In this document: piece after piece, positions 25,878 to 34,229 of the stretch
How positions within the stretch are numbered: the stretch's first letter is position 1
Layout: every line of letters starts with the position of its first letter
Assembly (NCBI GenBank): GCA_014055465.1
Contig: WIAF01000003.1
Coordinates: forward strand, 186,001 to 250,000
Source: Nitrospira sp. CR1.1
GTDB lineage: Bacteria > Nitrospirota > Nitrospiria > Nitrospirales > Nitrospiraceae
Direction of reading: 5' to 3'
DNA: 64,000 nucleotides
Position numbers and translations under genes: made by a program
The notes under the pieces: model-generated
The model's database searches: none
The model's input: the letters and a program-made list of their open reading frames with translations, nothing else
What the model was told of the DNA's origin: nothing

Positions 25878-27593
25878 TCACATCGCCTTGCGCGGCGCCT
25901 CTGTGCTCGCGACAGGAACAGCCCCCTCATCGCGCAAGGCCCTTCGCAGCACTTTGCCAATGATGGTCCGGGGCAACCCGCTGCGGAATTCAATGCCCAC
26001 CGGCACCTTGAACCGCGCAAGAGACATACGGCAGTGCTCGATCAGCTCCCGTTCAGTCACGGAAGATCCCTCGACCGGCACGACAAACGCCTTCACCGCT
26101 TCACCGTAATGACGGTCGGGGATGCCCACGACTACCGCTTCGCGCACCGCCGGATGCTGGAACAGGATTTCTTCAACCTCCCGGGGGTAGACGGTCTCGC
26201 CCCACGGCTTGATCACGTCTTTCTTGCGATCCAGGAAAAAGAAAAATCCCTGTTCGTCCCGCCTGACGATGTCTCCGGTGTGAAGCCAGCCGCCTCGCAA
26301 GACGGCTTGCGTGTCCGCCTCTTTCTTCCAGTATCCCTGCATCACCTGGGGCCCGCGGACGATCAGTTCGCCGGCCTCTCCTGTCGGAAGCTCTTTGAGT
26401 CCGGTCTCCACATCCACGATCCTCGCGTCCGTATCCGGAAACGGTAATCCCATCGATCCTGCGGGATGCGGTCCTTCAATCGGATTGCAATGAGTCGTGG
26501 GGCCAGCTTCGGTCAGGCCGTAGCCTTCGGAAATTTTTACTCCGCTCAGACGTTCAAATGCGGCTTGCACCTCGCTCGGAAGCGGGCTTGCACCGCAGAG
26601 ACAGACCCGTATCGAATGCAGGTCATACCGGCCGACCTGCGGAACGTCGGTCATCATCGAGAACATCATCGGCACGCCGGACATGATGGTCACGCGATGC
26701 TGCTCGATCGCCTTCACCGCCTCGTCGGCATGAAAACGCGGGAGCAGAATGATGAGCGAACCGGTCGCTACCGCCAGATTCTGGCACGTGTTCAACCCGT
26801 AGCAGTGGAACAAGGGTACGGCGCCGAGAAACACTTCTTTGCCCTCGCGAAAATTGGAGCACCAGAAGCGGCCTTGCAGGGTATTGACCACCACATTGCG
26901 ATGCGTGAGCATCACGCCTTTGGGCGTGCCGGTGGTCCCGCCGGTATACTGGATCTGCGCCAGCGCGCCAGGTTCCAGGGTCGGAAGAGGCTCCGTATCA
27001 GCCGCTCCTTCTCCCGTTTCCCGTTCGATCAAGTCACAAAAGTCATGCACCGGCGGCTGCTTCTCGATCACAATCCAGCGTTTCGTCCAGCGGGCCTTGA
27101 TCGGGTAGAGCCATCGTTTCAGGGGCGGGAGAAAATCCTTCAGGCTTGTGATGACGATCCGGTGCGGCAAGTGGGTGCGTTCACGTATGGCGTGGATGCG
27201 CGGGTAGAAGAGATCCAAGGCAACGATGGTCTCGCTGCCGGCATCGCTCAGTTGGCTCTCAATTTCACGCTCGACGTACAGGGGGTTCGTGGGCGTCACG
27301 ACGCCTCCCGCCTTTAATACGCCATAGTAGGCAATGACCGCCTGCGGGATATTCGGCAACATGAGCGCAACCCGATCGCCGGTCTGGACGCCCAACCGCC
27401 GCAGAGCCAGCGCGAAACGGGTGCTCAGATCGTTCAGCTCTTTGAAAGACATGCACGTGCCGTAGAAAAACAGGGCGGGTGATTCGGGAAACCGGGAAGC
27501 GGAGCGCCGCAGCAGGTCCGGAATCGTCCATTCCGGATAGTCGGAGGTAGCGCAAACACCGGGATCATATCGACTGATCCAAGGCCGCGGCAT
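25878..27593 (-). CDS. Long-chain fatty-acid--CoA ligase
   Basis: A 571-aa adenylate-forming ligase that activates fatty acids with ATP and CoA. It carries the P-loop-like AMP motif [18 protein letters not shown], the A5-type motif [30 protein letters not shown] and the C-terminal catalytic Lys in [16 protein letters not shown]. The start at 27593 has GGGAGG five bases upstream. The length and motif wording match FadD-like enzymes. It is the activating step for the operon's beta-oxidation genes. Confidence 0.92.
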   Translation of the reverse strand: MPRPWISRYDPGVCATSDYPEWTIPDLLRRSASRFPESPALFFYGTCMSFKELNDLSTRFALALRRLGVQTGDRVALMLPNIPQAVIAYYGVLKAGGVVTPTNPLYVEREIESQLSDAGSETIVALDLFYPRIHAIRERTHLPHRIVITSLKDFLPPLKRWLYPIKARWTKRWIVIEKQPPVHDFCDLIERETGEGAADTEPLPTLEPGALAQIQYTGGTTGTPKGVMLTHRNVVVNTLQGRFWCSNFREGKEVFLGAVPLFHCYGLNTCQNLAVATGSLIILLPRFHADEAVKAIEQHRVTIMSGVPMMFSMMTDVPQVGRYDLHSIRVCLCGASPLPSEVQAAFERLSGVKISEGYGLTEAGPTTHCNPIEGPHPAGSMGLPFPDTDARIVDVETGLKELPTGEAGELIVRGPQVMQGYWKKEADTQAVLRGGWLHTGDIVRRDEQGFFFFLDRKKDVIKPWGETVYPREVEEILFQHPAVREAVVVGIPDRHYGEAVKAFVVPVEGSSVTERELIEHCRMSLARFKVPVGIEFRSGLPRTIIGKVLRRALRDEGAVPVASTEAPRKAM

Positions 27594-27626
27594 CTGATCC
27601 TCCCACCCCTGGGCCGATCAGGGAGG

Positions 27627-28385
27627 TTACCCGCGCAGCTCACTCCCCAGCCCGTGCATCGGTTGGAGCCGTGTCTGTGCGGCACCGGCCGGCTTCCGTT
27701 CGAGTCCCATCCAAAACCCTTCGAGATAGTCGAGAACTGCGTTCACGCCGAGACGAAAATCGTCTTTCTCTGTGTCCGACATGGGCGCATGGGAGACACC
27801 ACTCGCGCCATCGATGGCGCCGACCGCCTGCTCCATCGCCCGTTCGTGCTCAGACTCAAGTTGGCGATGAAATACAAAATACGTCATGTCCATCGCGGCA
27901 TACCGCGTGGCCTGCAAGTGCATCAGCCCGGGAATCAGACGATCCCACATGGTGATGGCCATGTGTTCCAGGCCAAAGGACGCTCCCAACGCCATCGCAT
28001 GGTTGCCGCTGCCGTAGAGACTTTCCATCCCTTCGATATAGGCTCTGGTGGAGGGCCGCATCGGCGTGGTCATCGCGCCGTGAATGTCGATCCCCAGCGA
28101 TCGGAGAAAGTTCCGATACAACAACTCATGCCGGTTCTTGACGGTACCGTCGCCGAGTTCGGAATAGAGCACTTTCGTCAATTCATCTGCCACGGCTTCA
28201 TCTTCGGTGTTGACCAATTGGGCGGCGAGGATGCGCGGGAAGAACCGCGAGAAATTATAAAATTCGACGGCGAACTCACGAAATTCTTTGTCGGTCACAT
28301 CGCCGGCGAAAAAACGGTCGAGGTAGGAATTATTGATCGCGCCATGTCGAAGCACGTCCGAGCGCACTTGTTCGTAAAACGACAT
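27627..28385 (-). CDS. Heme-oxygenase-like diiron protein (PqqC/CADD-like)
   Basis: A 252-aa all-helical protein of the iron-containing redox enzyme (HDO) family. The start at 28385 has GGAGG six bases upstream. Metal-binding-type residues appear in the expected helices: NTEDEAVADEL, NRHELLYRNFL, then the pattern YFVFHRQLESEHERAM typical of the final helix of CADD/UndA-like enzymes. Such proteins use O2 at a diiron site for diverse reactions (UndA makes 1-alkenes from fatty acids; CADD makes p-aminobenzoate). It is the first gene of the beta-oxidation operon, next to an acyl-CoA ligase, so a fatty-acid or amino-acid derived substrate is possible. The exact reaction is unknown. Confidence 0.75.
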   Translation of the reverse strand: MSFYEQVRSDVLRHGAINNSYLDRFFAGDVTDKEFREFAVEFYNFSRFFPRILAAQLVNTEDEAVADELTKVLYSELGDGTVKNRHELLYRNFLRSLGIDIHGAMTTPMRPSTRAYIEGMESLYGSGNHAMALGASFGLEHMAITMWDRLIPGLMHLQATRYAAMDMTYFVFHRQLESEHERAMEQAVGAIDGASGVSHAPMSDTEKDDFRLGVNAVLDYLEGFWMGLERKPAGAAQTRLQPMHGLGSELRG

Positions 28386-28440
28386 CGTGCACCTCCGCCG
28401 CCGTCCCGGGACGCCTGTCGGTCCTCTGCTCCTGCGCATA

Positions 28441-28455
28441 TGTGTCGGCGACACA
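28441..28455. promoter_or_regulatory. 15-bp palindrome, candidate operator of the divergent operons
   Basis: TGTGTCGGCGACACA is a perfect 7-1-7 inverted repeat in the shared control region. It lies about 55-70 bases upstream of the leftward operon's first start codon and downstream of that operon's predicted -10 element, a good position for a repressor. Confidence 0.5.
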
Positions 28456-28470
28456 CATCATCATGACCAA

Positions 28471-28500
28471 ATAATACAAAATCTATATTGAATGATGCAA
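28471..28500 (-). promoter_or_regulatory. Putative promoter of the leftward beta-oxidation operon
   Basis: Read on the minus strand, TTGCAT (28500-28495) and TATTAT (28476-28471) are separated by 18 bases in an AT-rich stretch that contrasts with the GC-rich surroundings. It faces the diiron-protein gene starting at 28385. Confidence 0.5.
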
Positions 28501-28517
28501 CTATTATGTTGTAGAGT
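28488..28517 (+). promoter_or_regulatory. Putative promoter of the rightward catabolic operon
   Basis: TTGAAT at 28488-28493 and TAGAGT at 28512-28517 have an 18-base spacer; each matches consensus at four of six positions. It overlaps the back-to-back leftward promoter, so one regulator could control both operons. Confidence 0.4.
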
Positions 28518-28596
28518 GTGGTCATGCGTGACCGAACGATGCACTGCGGCGCGCACAATCGGCTGAGGTTCCCTATCACGCCTGGGAGGAACCGCC

Positions 28597-29196
28597 ATGA
28601 AAGAAGCCATCGGGGTTGATCACGTCACGTTATGCGTGAAGAATCTGGCGGCCACCAAATATCTGTTCACCCATGTTCTGGGATTCGAGGTCATCTGGTC
28701 CGCCCAGGACGTGGGAAGCGACAAGTCCAGCATGGACACCGTCGTCGTCCAACGGGGCGAGGCCAAAATCGCCTTGATGCAGGGCAGAAATAAGGAACGC
28801 AAGTCTCAGATCTGTGAATTCGTCGAGACCTATGGCGAAGGCGTGCAGCATGTGGCCCTTGAGGTCGACGATATCGAAGCGGTGTGCCGCGAATGGGAAA
28901 CCCGCGGGGTCCGGTTCAGCGGAGACATCAAGGATGGGCGGGACGGTTTCGGCCCACTCCGGCAGCGGTTCACGTACCCGCTGTTCCCCGGCTGCGGATT
29001 GTTTCTCGAACTGACGCAGCGGCAGCATGGCCATGAAGAATCGAAGACGTTCGTCCGCGCCACGGTGGAATCTCTGTATCGCGACATCGAACGGGATCAG
29101 ATCAAAGGGGTGACCCGGACGATCATCGACTATGAGACGCTGCCGCTTCCCTTCGAGGAAGAAGCGGCAGCGGCGTCCCTTCGCCATGCATCGTAA
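28597..29196 (+). CDS. Single-module 4-hydroxyphenylpyruvate dioxygenase-like enzyme
   Basis: A 199-aa vicinal-oxygen-chelate protein matching only the catalytic C-terminal half of HPPD, which is normally about 350 aa with two modules. The three iron ligands are visible: His9 (VDHVTLCV), His85 (GVQHVAL) and Glu138 (LFLELTQR). The HPPD-type closing helix is also there (TFVRATVESLYRDIERDQIK). HPPD turns 4-hydroxyphenylpyruvate into homogentisate; homogentisate dioxygenase and fumarylacetoacetase follow directly, which supports that reaction. GGGAGG lies eight bases before the ATG. It opens the rightward operon. Hydroxymandelate synthase or another VOC dioxygenase is the main alternative. Confidence 0.75.
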   Translation: MKEAIGVDHVTLCVKNLAATKYLFTHVLGFEVIWSAQDVGSDKSSMDTVVVQRGEAKIALMQGRNKERKSQICEFVETYGEGVQHVALEVDDIEAVCREWETRGVRFSGDIKDGRDGFGPLRQRFTYPLFPGCGLFLELTQRQHGHEESKTFVRATVESLYRDIERDQIKGVTRTIIDYETLPLPFEEEAAAASLRHAS

Positions 29197-29233
29197 GACA
29201 TCGAGCCGCACCTGACCTGTCAGGAGGTTCCCG

Positions 29234-30349
29234 ATGTATCTGGTCAAAAAAGGCGCCGCTCCCGATCAGGCCCATGTGGGAATTCCCGAGGGCCTGCATG
29301 AAGAGGAGCACGGTCGCCGCGGATTCAGCGGCCCCTCCTCGCACCTCTATCATCGACACCCGCCGACCGGTTGGAGCCGCATCGAAGGCCCGCTCCGGCC
29401 ACGCGCGTTCACCTGCACTGAGCTGCCGGCTCCTGATCAACGCGCTGCCGACCGGCGGCCGGTCACGATTTTGCAAAGCACGGATGCCCGCGTGTCTCTT
29501 TCACGACGCGCGGCCACGATGACGCATTTCGTGCGCAACGCCGACGGGGACGAAATCGTGTTTGTCCATAGCGGGCGCGGGACGTGGGAGACCGATTATG
29601 GCTTGCTGCGGTATGAGCCGGGCGATTATCTGGTCATTCCGAAAGGCACCACCTATCGCATCCATGTGGATCACCAGGAAGAGCCAGGCCTGTTTCTGAT
29701 CATTGAGACACCGGATCCTGTGGAGGTGCCCGACCGAGGGCCTCTCGGCCGGCATGCCTTGTTCGACCCGGGGGTCATCGTGGCGCCGGAACCGGCCCCG
29801 CCCCCGGATGATGCGAACAGCCGGCGGGAATGGGAAGTTCGAATCACACGGGAGCATGAGGATACGCGCGTCTATTATCCCTTCTACCCCATGGATACCG
29901 CCGGCTGGAAGGGCGACCTGTGGGTGGCCAAGTTGAACGTGCGCGATTTTCGTCCCGTGACCAGTCCTCGCTACCATCTCCCGCCCAGCGTGCATGCCAC
30001 GTTTCAAGCCGGAGGCCTCCTCATCTCAACCTTTGCGCCGAGACCGCTGGAGACCGATCCGGACGCCTTACGCGTCCCCTTCTATCACCGCAATATGGAC
30101 TACGACGAAGTCCTGTTCTACCACCGGGGAGAGTTCTTCAGCCGGGCCGGCATTCAGGCCGGCATGTTGACGCTGCACCCTCAGGGCATTCACCACGGGC
30201 CACAACCGCAGGCGATCGCCGCCAGCAAAGGAAAGGACCAGACCAATGAAGTCGCCGTGATGATCGAATCGCGCCACGCATTTCAGGTCATGCCGGAATT
30301 GGAAACCGTTGAACTGAAGGATTACGCGATGAGTTGGAGCCGGCCATGA
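29234..30349 (+). CDS. hmgA: Homogentisate 1,2-dioxygenase
   Basis: A 371-aa cupin-fold iron dioxygenase opening the homogentisate ring to maleylacetoacetate. C-terminal metal-site motifs are visible: FYHRNMDYDEVLFYHRGEFF and LTLHPQGIHHGPQP. It is shorter than the roughly 430-aa human and Pseudomonas enzymes but in line with the shorter bacterial branch. AGGAGG precedes the ATG at 29234. Its stop overlaps the FAH start (ATGA), so the two are translationally coupled. A maleylacetoacetate isomerase gene, needed between the two reactions, is not present in the window. Confidence 0.88.
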   Translation: MYLVKKGAAPDQAHVGIPEGLHEEEHGRRGFSGPSSHLYHRHPPTGWSRIEGPLRPRAFTCTELPAPDQRAADRRPVTILQSTDARVSLSRRAATMTHFVRNADGDEIVFVHSGRGTWETDYGLLRYEPGDYLVIPKGTTYRIHVDHQEEPGLFLIIETPDPVEVPDRGPLGRHALFDPGVIVAPEPAPPPDDANSRREWEVRITREHEDTRVYYPFYPMDTAGWKGDLWVAKLNVRDFRPVTSPRYHLPPSVHATFQAGGLLISTFAPRPLETDPDALRVPFYHRNMDYDEVLFYHRGEFFSRAGIQAGMLTLHPQGIHHGPQPQAIAASKGKDQTNEVAVMIESRHAFQVMPELETVELKDYAMSWSRP

Positions 30350-31350
30350 AACTTGTCAGTTTCCAGGTCCGTACACCGGTCGGGACTTTCACCAGAATCG
30401 GCGCGCTCCAGGCTGGATCGATCATCGATCTCAACATGGCCTATGCCCGGCTACTCGCCGGCCAGGGGGAGCCGCGCCCGCGCCGTCTCGCCGATGCTCA
30501 CGTCCCCGCCACGATGTTGGAGTTTTTAGAAGGCGGCCCTTCCGCAATGGCTGCAGCGAGGCGCGCGCTCGCCTTCGTGACAGAAGGCAATGCATCACTG
30601 ACGGGCCCGGCGGATGAAACGATCGTCTATGATGCGACCGACGTTCACCTGACGGCGCCGCTTCCAAATCCGGCTTCGCTCCGGGATTTTATCGCCTTTG
30701 AGGCGCACATTGCCGCCACGTCGAAACGGCGGGGCCAACCGATTCCTCCTGAATGGTACAAGGCGCCGGTGTACTACAAGGGAAATCATCGGACCATTGT
30801 CGGGCCGGATCATGCGCTTCCATGGCCATTAAACACCCAGAAGCTGGATTACGAATTAGAGCTGGCCTGCGTCATCGGGCGCGGTGGTATTGATGTGGCG
30901 GAACGCGACGCAACGGAGTACATCGCCGGTTATACGATCATGAATGACTTCAGCGCGAGAGATATCCAGTTTCAGGAAATGGCCTGCCGGCTCGGTCCGG
31001 CGAAGGGAAAAGATTTCGCCACCGCCATCGGGCCCTGCATCGTCACACCCGATGAGATCCCGGACCTCGCCTCGCTGCACATGATTGCGCGCATCAACGG
31101 GGAAGTCTGGTCGCAGGGACGCTTCGGGTCGATCCATTGGTCGTTCCCTCAAATGATCGAGCATGTGTCGCGGGGAGAAGCCATTTATCCCGGCGACCTG
31201 CTGGGCTCGGGGACGGTCGGCGGCGGCTGCGGCCTGGAACTCGACCGATACTTACAGCCGGGAGACCGCATCGAATTGGAAATCCAACCGATCGGCATTC
31301 TCAGAACCATGATCGCCGGCCCCAACAAGACCGCGCGCGAGGAGGCATGA
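30346..31350 (+). CDS. Fumarylacetoacetate hydrolase family protein
   Basis: A 334-aa FAH-fold hydrolase. The start at 30346 overlaps the HGD stop as ATGA. The family's metal and catalytic positions appear in LDYELELACVIGRGG, MNDFSARDIQFQEM, GKDFATAIGPCIV and LLGSGTVGGGCGLEL. It should split fumarylacetoacetate into fumarate and acetoacetate, the last step of tyrosine breakdown, as expected next to HPPD and HGD. FAH-family members also act on other 2,4-dioxo acids, so the exact substrate rests on context. Its stop overlaps the next start (ATGA). Confidence 0.88.
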   Translation: MKLVSFQVRTPVGTFTRIGALQAGSIIDLNMAYARLLAGQGEPRPRRLADAHVPATMLEFLEGGPSAMAAARRALAFVTEGNASLTGPADETIVYDATDVHLTAPLPNPASLRDFIAFEAHIAATSKRRGQPIPPEWYKAPVYYKGNHRTIVGPDHALPWPLNTQKLDYELELACVIGRGGIDVAERDATEYIAGYTIMNDFSARDIQFQEMACRLGPAKGKDFATAIGPCIVTPDEIPDLASLHMIARINGEVWSQGRFGSIHWSFPQMIEHVSRGEAIYPGDLLGSGTVGGGCGLELDRYLQPGDRIELEIQPIGILRTMIAGPNKTAREEA

Positions 31351-32108
31351 TGCCAGCGGCCACAAAATCTTCGGCAGCCGCCGCCACAGAGCTGGTGGAA
31401 CGGCAACGGGCAATCTATACAGGGTCGGAGCTCGACATGAGGTTGAAACACCTCATTCGCGACACTCCGCGCGCCACCCTTTCGTCATGGGATATTCAGC
31501 GTCTGCTGCGCGCTTCGCGCGCGGTCTATTTCGACAGCCATGTGGAGGTGGTGTCGGGCCACCATACGGAGGTCTACCTGCGATTCGAGTCCATCGCGCG
31601 ATGCCCGGACCTCGTGACGATTATCGCGTTGAACATGGCGGAGTGGATCCTCCAGACGTTTCAGCAGGACCCGCCGGCCGGCATCATCACCACCTCGTCC
31701 GGCGCGCGCCTGCTTGCGGAACGAACCTGCGAGATCCTGGCGCCGCACCTTTCCTTGCGCGCCCTGTTGACTCCCTTCAATCACGACACAGGCAAAATCG
31801 GCACCGAGATCGTCAACGGGACGGTTGATCCAGGAGAGCGGTTTCTCGCGTTGAACGACATCACCACACGCGGCATGTGTGTCAACAAACTGGGAACGGT
31901 CATCACTGATCGCGGGGGGCGCCTTGCGGGCATGATGGTGTTTGCCAGACGAGACAGCGGCCAGTTTCCGCTCATGGATGAGCTGACGGCCACCTATCCG
32001 TTTTACTTCGGGGTGGATCTGGACATGCCGCAGTGGGAACCGGCCGATTGCCGTGCCTGCCGGGAGGGAAAACCGTTGGTGTCCTGGAGGGACCTGCCCG
32101 CGCTTTGA
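31347..32108 (+). CDS. Type I phosphoribosyltransferase-like protein
   Basis: A 253-aa protein resembling orotate phosphoribosyltransferase. It has a substrate-side beta region (VEVVSGHHTEVYLRFESIAR), GIITTSSGARLLAERTCEIL and a PRPP-loop-like stretch FLALNDITTRGMCVNKLGTV. The usual acidic pair of the PRPP loop reads Asn-Asp here, so PRPP binding may be weakened. A Cys pair (DCRACREG) sits near the C terminus. It overlaps the FAH stop by ATGA (an ATG at 31350 has the better-spaced GGAGG). Its place between tyrosine-degradation and 2-oxoacid-dehydrogenase genes is unexpected for a nucleotide enzyme; the function is unknown. Confidence 0.6.
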   Translation: MMPAATKSSAAAATELVERQRAIYTGSELDMRLKHLIRDTPRATLSSWDIQRLLRASRAVYFDSHVEVVSGHHTEVYLRFESIARCPDLVTIIALNMAEWILQTFQQDPPAGIITTSSGARLLAERTCEILAPHLSLRALLTPFNHDTGKIGTEIVNGTVDPGERFLALNDITTRGMCVNKLGTVITDRGGRLAGMMVFARRDSGQFPLMDELTATYPFYFGVDLDMPQWEPADCRACREGKPLVSWRDLPAL

Positions 32109-32144
32109 CGCGATATCGCGAACCGTTCGATAGAGGAGGCAGCT

Positions 32145-33146
32145 ATGAACCAGGCCGTTGTCGCGCAGGACATCAAACGCAGCGACCTCCTTGAGATGTA
32201 TTCCTACCTCCGATTGACCAGAAGCTTGGAGGACCGGATTACGGCCCTGTACCGGCAAGGCCGGATTGTCGGCGGCGTCTATACCAGCCACGGCATGGAA
32301 GCGATCGCCGTCGGGTACGCCTCGGCATTACATCCGGACGACGTGATCGCCCCGTTTCATCGCGATATGGGCGCCTTCCTGATTCGCGGCTTTTCTCCCG
32401 GTGAAATTATCGCCCAATATCTCGGCAAACAGGCGGGACCCACGAAAGGCAAAGACGGCAATGTCCACATGGGAGATCTCACACGCGGAGTGATCGGCTT
32501 CGTCAGCCACCTGGCCGATAACATGCCGGTCGCGGCCGGCGCGGCGCTAGCCTTCAAAATCAGAGGGGAGTCCCGCGTGGCCTTCGCCGGGACCGGCGAC
32601 GGCGGTACGAGTCGCGGCGACTTTCACGAAGCCATGAACTTCGCGGCGGTGAGGAAACTGCCGGTCGTGTTTTTCTGCACCAACAATCAATATGCCTACT
32701 CCACGCCGGTTCGTTATCAAATGGCGATTACCGATGTGGTCGAACGGGCCAAAGCCTACGGCATGCCGGGCGAGATCGTCGATGGCAACGATGTGGCCGC
32801 CGTGTACCTGGCTTCCCGGCGAGCCGTTGCAAAGGCCCGGTCCGGCGAGGGGCCGACCTTTCTCGAATTCAAAACCATGCGCATGCACGGCCATTCCGAA
32901 CATGACGCGGCGGCATACGTCCCGCGTGACTTGCTGGAGGAATGGAAAACCAAAGATCCGATCCTCCGCGCCGAACAGCTGCTCACGCAGCTGGGTTACG
33001 GAGATGAGTCCTACTTTCACGAGGTGGGGGAACGCGCCAAGAAAGACGTCGAGGCAGGAACCGAGTTCGCCGAACAGAGTCCGCTGCCGGAGGGTCGGGA
33101 AACGCTGGTCGGCGTGTTCGCCACCGAAGACGAGGTGCAACCATGA
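32145..33146 (+). CDS. 2-oxoacid dehydrogenase E1 alpha (branched-chain type)
   Basis: The 333-aa thiamine-diphosphate-binding alpha subunit of a heterotetrameric E1. The ThDP/Mg motif runs from GDGGTSRGDFHEAMNFAA to NNQYAYSTP, whose wording (GDFHEAxNFAA, STP) matches branched-chain 2-oxoacid dehydrogenases better than pyruvate dehydrogenase (GAANQG). A conserved RMHGHSEHD loop follows. It would decarboxylate the 2-oxoacids of Leu, Ile and Val. GGAGG lies before the ATG at 32145. Its stop overlaps the E1 beta start (ATGA). E2 is encoded downstream; no E3 (lipoamide dehydrogenase) is present, so that subunit must come from elsewhere. Confidence 0.85.
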   Translation: MNQAVVAQDIKRSDLLEMYSYLRLTRSLEDRITALYRQGRIVGGVYTSHGMEAIAVGYASALHPDDVIAPFHRDMGAFLIRGFSPGEIIAQYLGKQAGPTKGKDGNVHMGDLTRGVIGFVSHLADNMPVAAGAALAFKIRGESRVAFAGTGDGGTSRGDFHEAMNFAAVRKLPVVFFCTNNQYAYSTPVRYQMAITDVVERAKAYGMPGEIVDGNDVAAVYLASRRAVAKARSGEGPTFLEFKTMRMHGHSEHDAAAYVPRDLLEEWKTKDPILRAEQLLTQLGYGDESYFHEVGERAKKDVEAGTEFAEQSPLPEGRETLVGVFATEDEVQP

Positions 33147-34135
33147 CCACCGCTTCCACCGCCCAAGAGGTCACCTATGTGGACGCGATTTCGCAGGCGT
33201 TGAACGAAGAAATGGGTCGTGACGAGCGGGTATTTCTCATGGGTGAAGATATCGGCACGTACGGCGGCGCGTTCAAGGTCACGCAAGGCTTCCTGGAGAA
33301 ATACGGCGAATGGCGCGTATTGGATACGCCCCTCTCCGAATCCGGCTTCGTGGGCGCCGCCATCGGCGCGGCCATGATGGGATTGCGCCCGGTGGTCGAA
33401 ATGCAGTTCGCCGACTTCATCTCCTGCGCCTTCGATCAGATCACCGAAGTTGCCGCCAAAAATCACTACCGCTGGGGAGCGGCCGTTCCTCTCGTGATCC
33501 GGGCGCCGTTCGGCGGCGGCGTGCACGGAGGTCCGTTTCATTCCGAATGTCCGGAAGGGTGGTTCTTCCATTCGCCCGGTCTCAAGATCGTTGCGCCGTC
33601 GACGCCCTATGACGCGAAAGGCCTGTTGAAAGCCGCCATTCGGGACCCCAACCCGGTGCTCTACTTCGAACATAAATTTCTGTATCGGCGGATCAAGGCG
33701 ATCCTGCCGGAGGAAGAGTACATCGTGCCTCTCGGGAAAGCGGACGTGAAACGGCCCGGCCGCGACATCTCCCTCATCACCTATGGAGCGATGGTCCATC
33801 TGGCCCTGGAGGCGGCGGAGCTGCTGCACCAGGAAGGGATCGACCTGGAGGTGGTGGATCTCCGGACCCTCATCCCGCTCGACAAGGAGACCCTGTACGA
33901 ATCCGTCTGCAAAACCAGCAAGGCAATCATCCTCCACGAGGACAACAAGACCGGCGGCATTGGAGCCGAAATCTCAGCACTGCTGACGGAAGACTGTTTC
34001 GACTGTCTGGACGGGCCGATTCTTCGCATCGCCCCGCCCGACACGCCGGTGCCGTTCAGTACGCCGTTGGAGGAATTCTTTCTACCCAAAGTCAGCGACA
34101 TCGTCGCGGGAGCCAGGAAACTGGCGGCCTATTGA
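33143..34135 (+). CDS. 2-oxoacid dehydrogenase E1 beta
   Basis: The 330-aa beta subunit partner of the preceding E1 alpha. Typical blocks are FLMGEDIGTYGGAFKVTQGF, VLDTPLSESGFVGAAIGAAM, FGGGVHGGPFHSE and LEVVDLRTLIPLDKETL. It forms the substrate channel and binds E2. It starts inside the alpha stop (ATGA) with GAGGTG upstream, so the subunits are made in step. A 94-base spacer with a heptad repeat separates it from the E2 gene. Confidence 0.9.
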   Translation: MTTASTAQEVTYVDAISQALNEEMGRDERVFLMGEDIGTYGGAFKVTQGFLEKYGEWRVLDTPLSESGFVGAAIGAAMMGLRPVVEMQFADFISCAFDQITEVAAKNHYRWGAAVPLVIRAPFGGGVHGGPFHSECPEGWFFHSPGLKIVAPSTPYDAKGLLKAAIRDPNPVLYFEHKFLYRRIKAILPEEEYIVPLGKADVKRPGRDISLITYGAMVHLALEAAELLHQEGIDLEVVDLRTLIPLDKETLYESVCKTSKAIILHEDNKTGGIGAEISALLTEDCFDCLDGPILRIAPPDTPVPFSTPLEEFFLPKVSDIVAGARKLAAY

Positions 34136-34153
34136 AGTGCACATGAAGAAGCT

Positions 34154-34218
34154 GTCAGCGGTCAGCCTTCAGCCGTCAGCAGAAGAACGTCTGAAGCGGA
34201 GAGCTGACTGCTGAGAGC
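34154..34218 (+). repeat. Heptad repeat with inverted partner between E1 beta and E2 genes
   Basis: Four head-to-tail heptamers (GTCAGCG, GTCAGCC, TTCAGCC, GTCAGCA) at 34154-34181 are followed by a loosely inverted partner (GCTGACTGCTGAGAGC, 34203-34218). The tract fills most of the intergenic gap and can fold into an imperfect hairpin. It interrupts an otherwise tightly packed operon. Confidence 0.65.
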
Positions 34219-34229
34219 CTGAGGTGACC

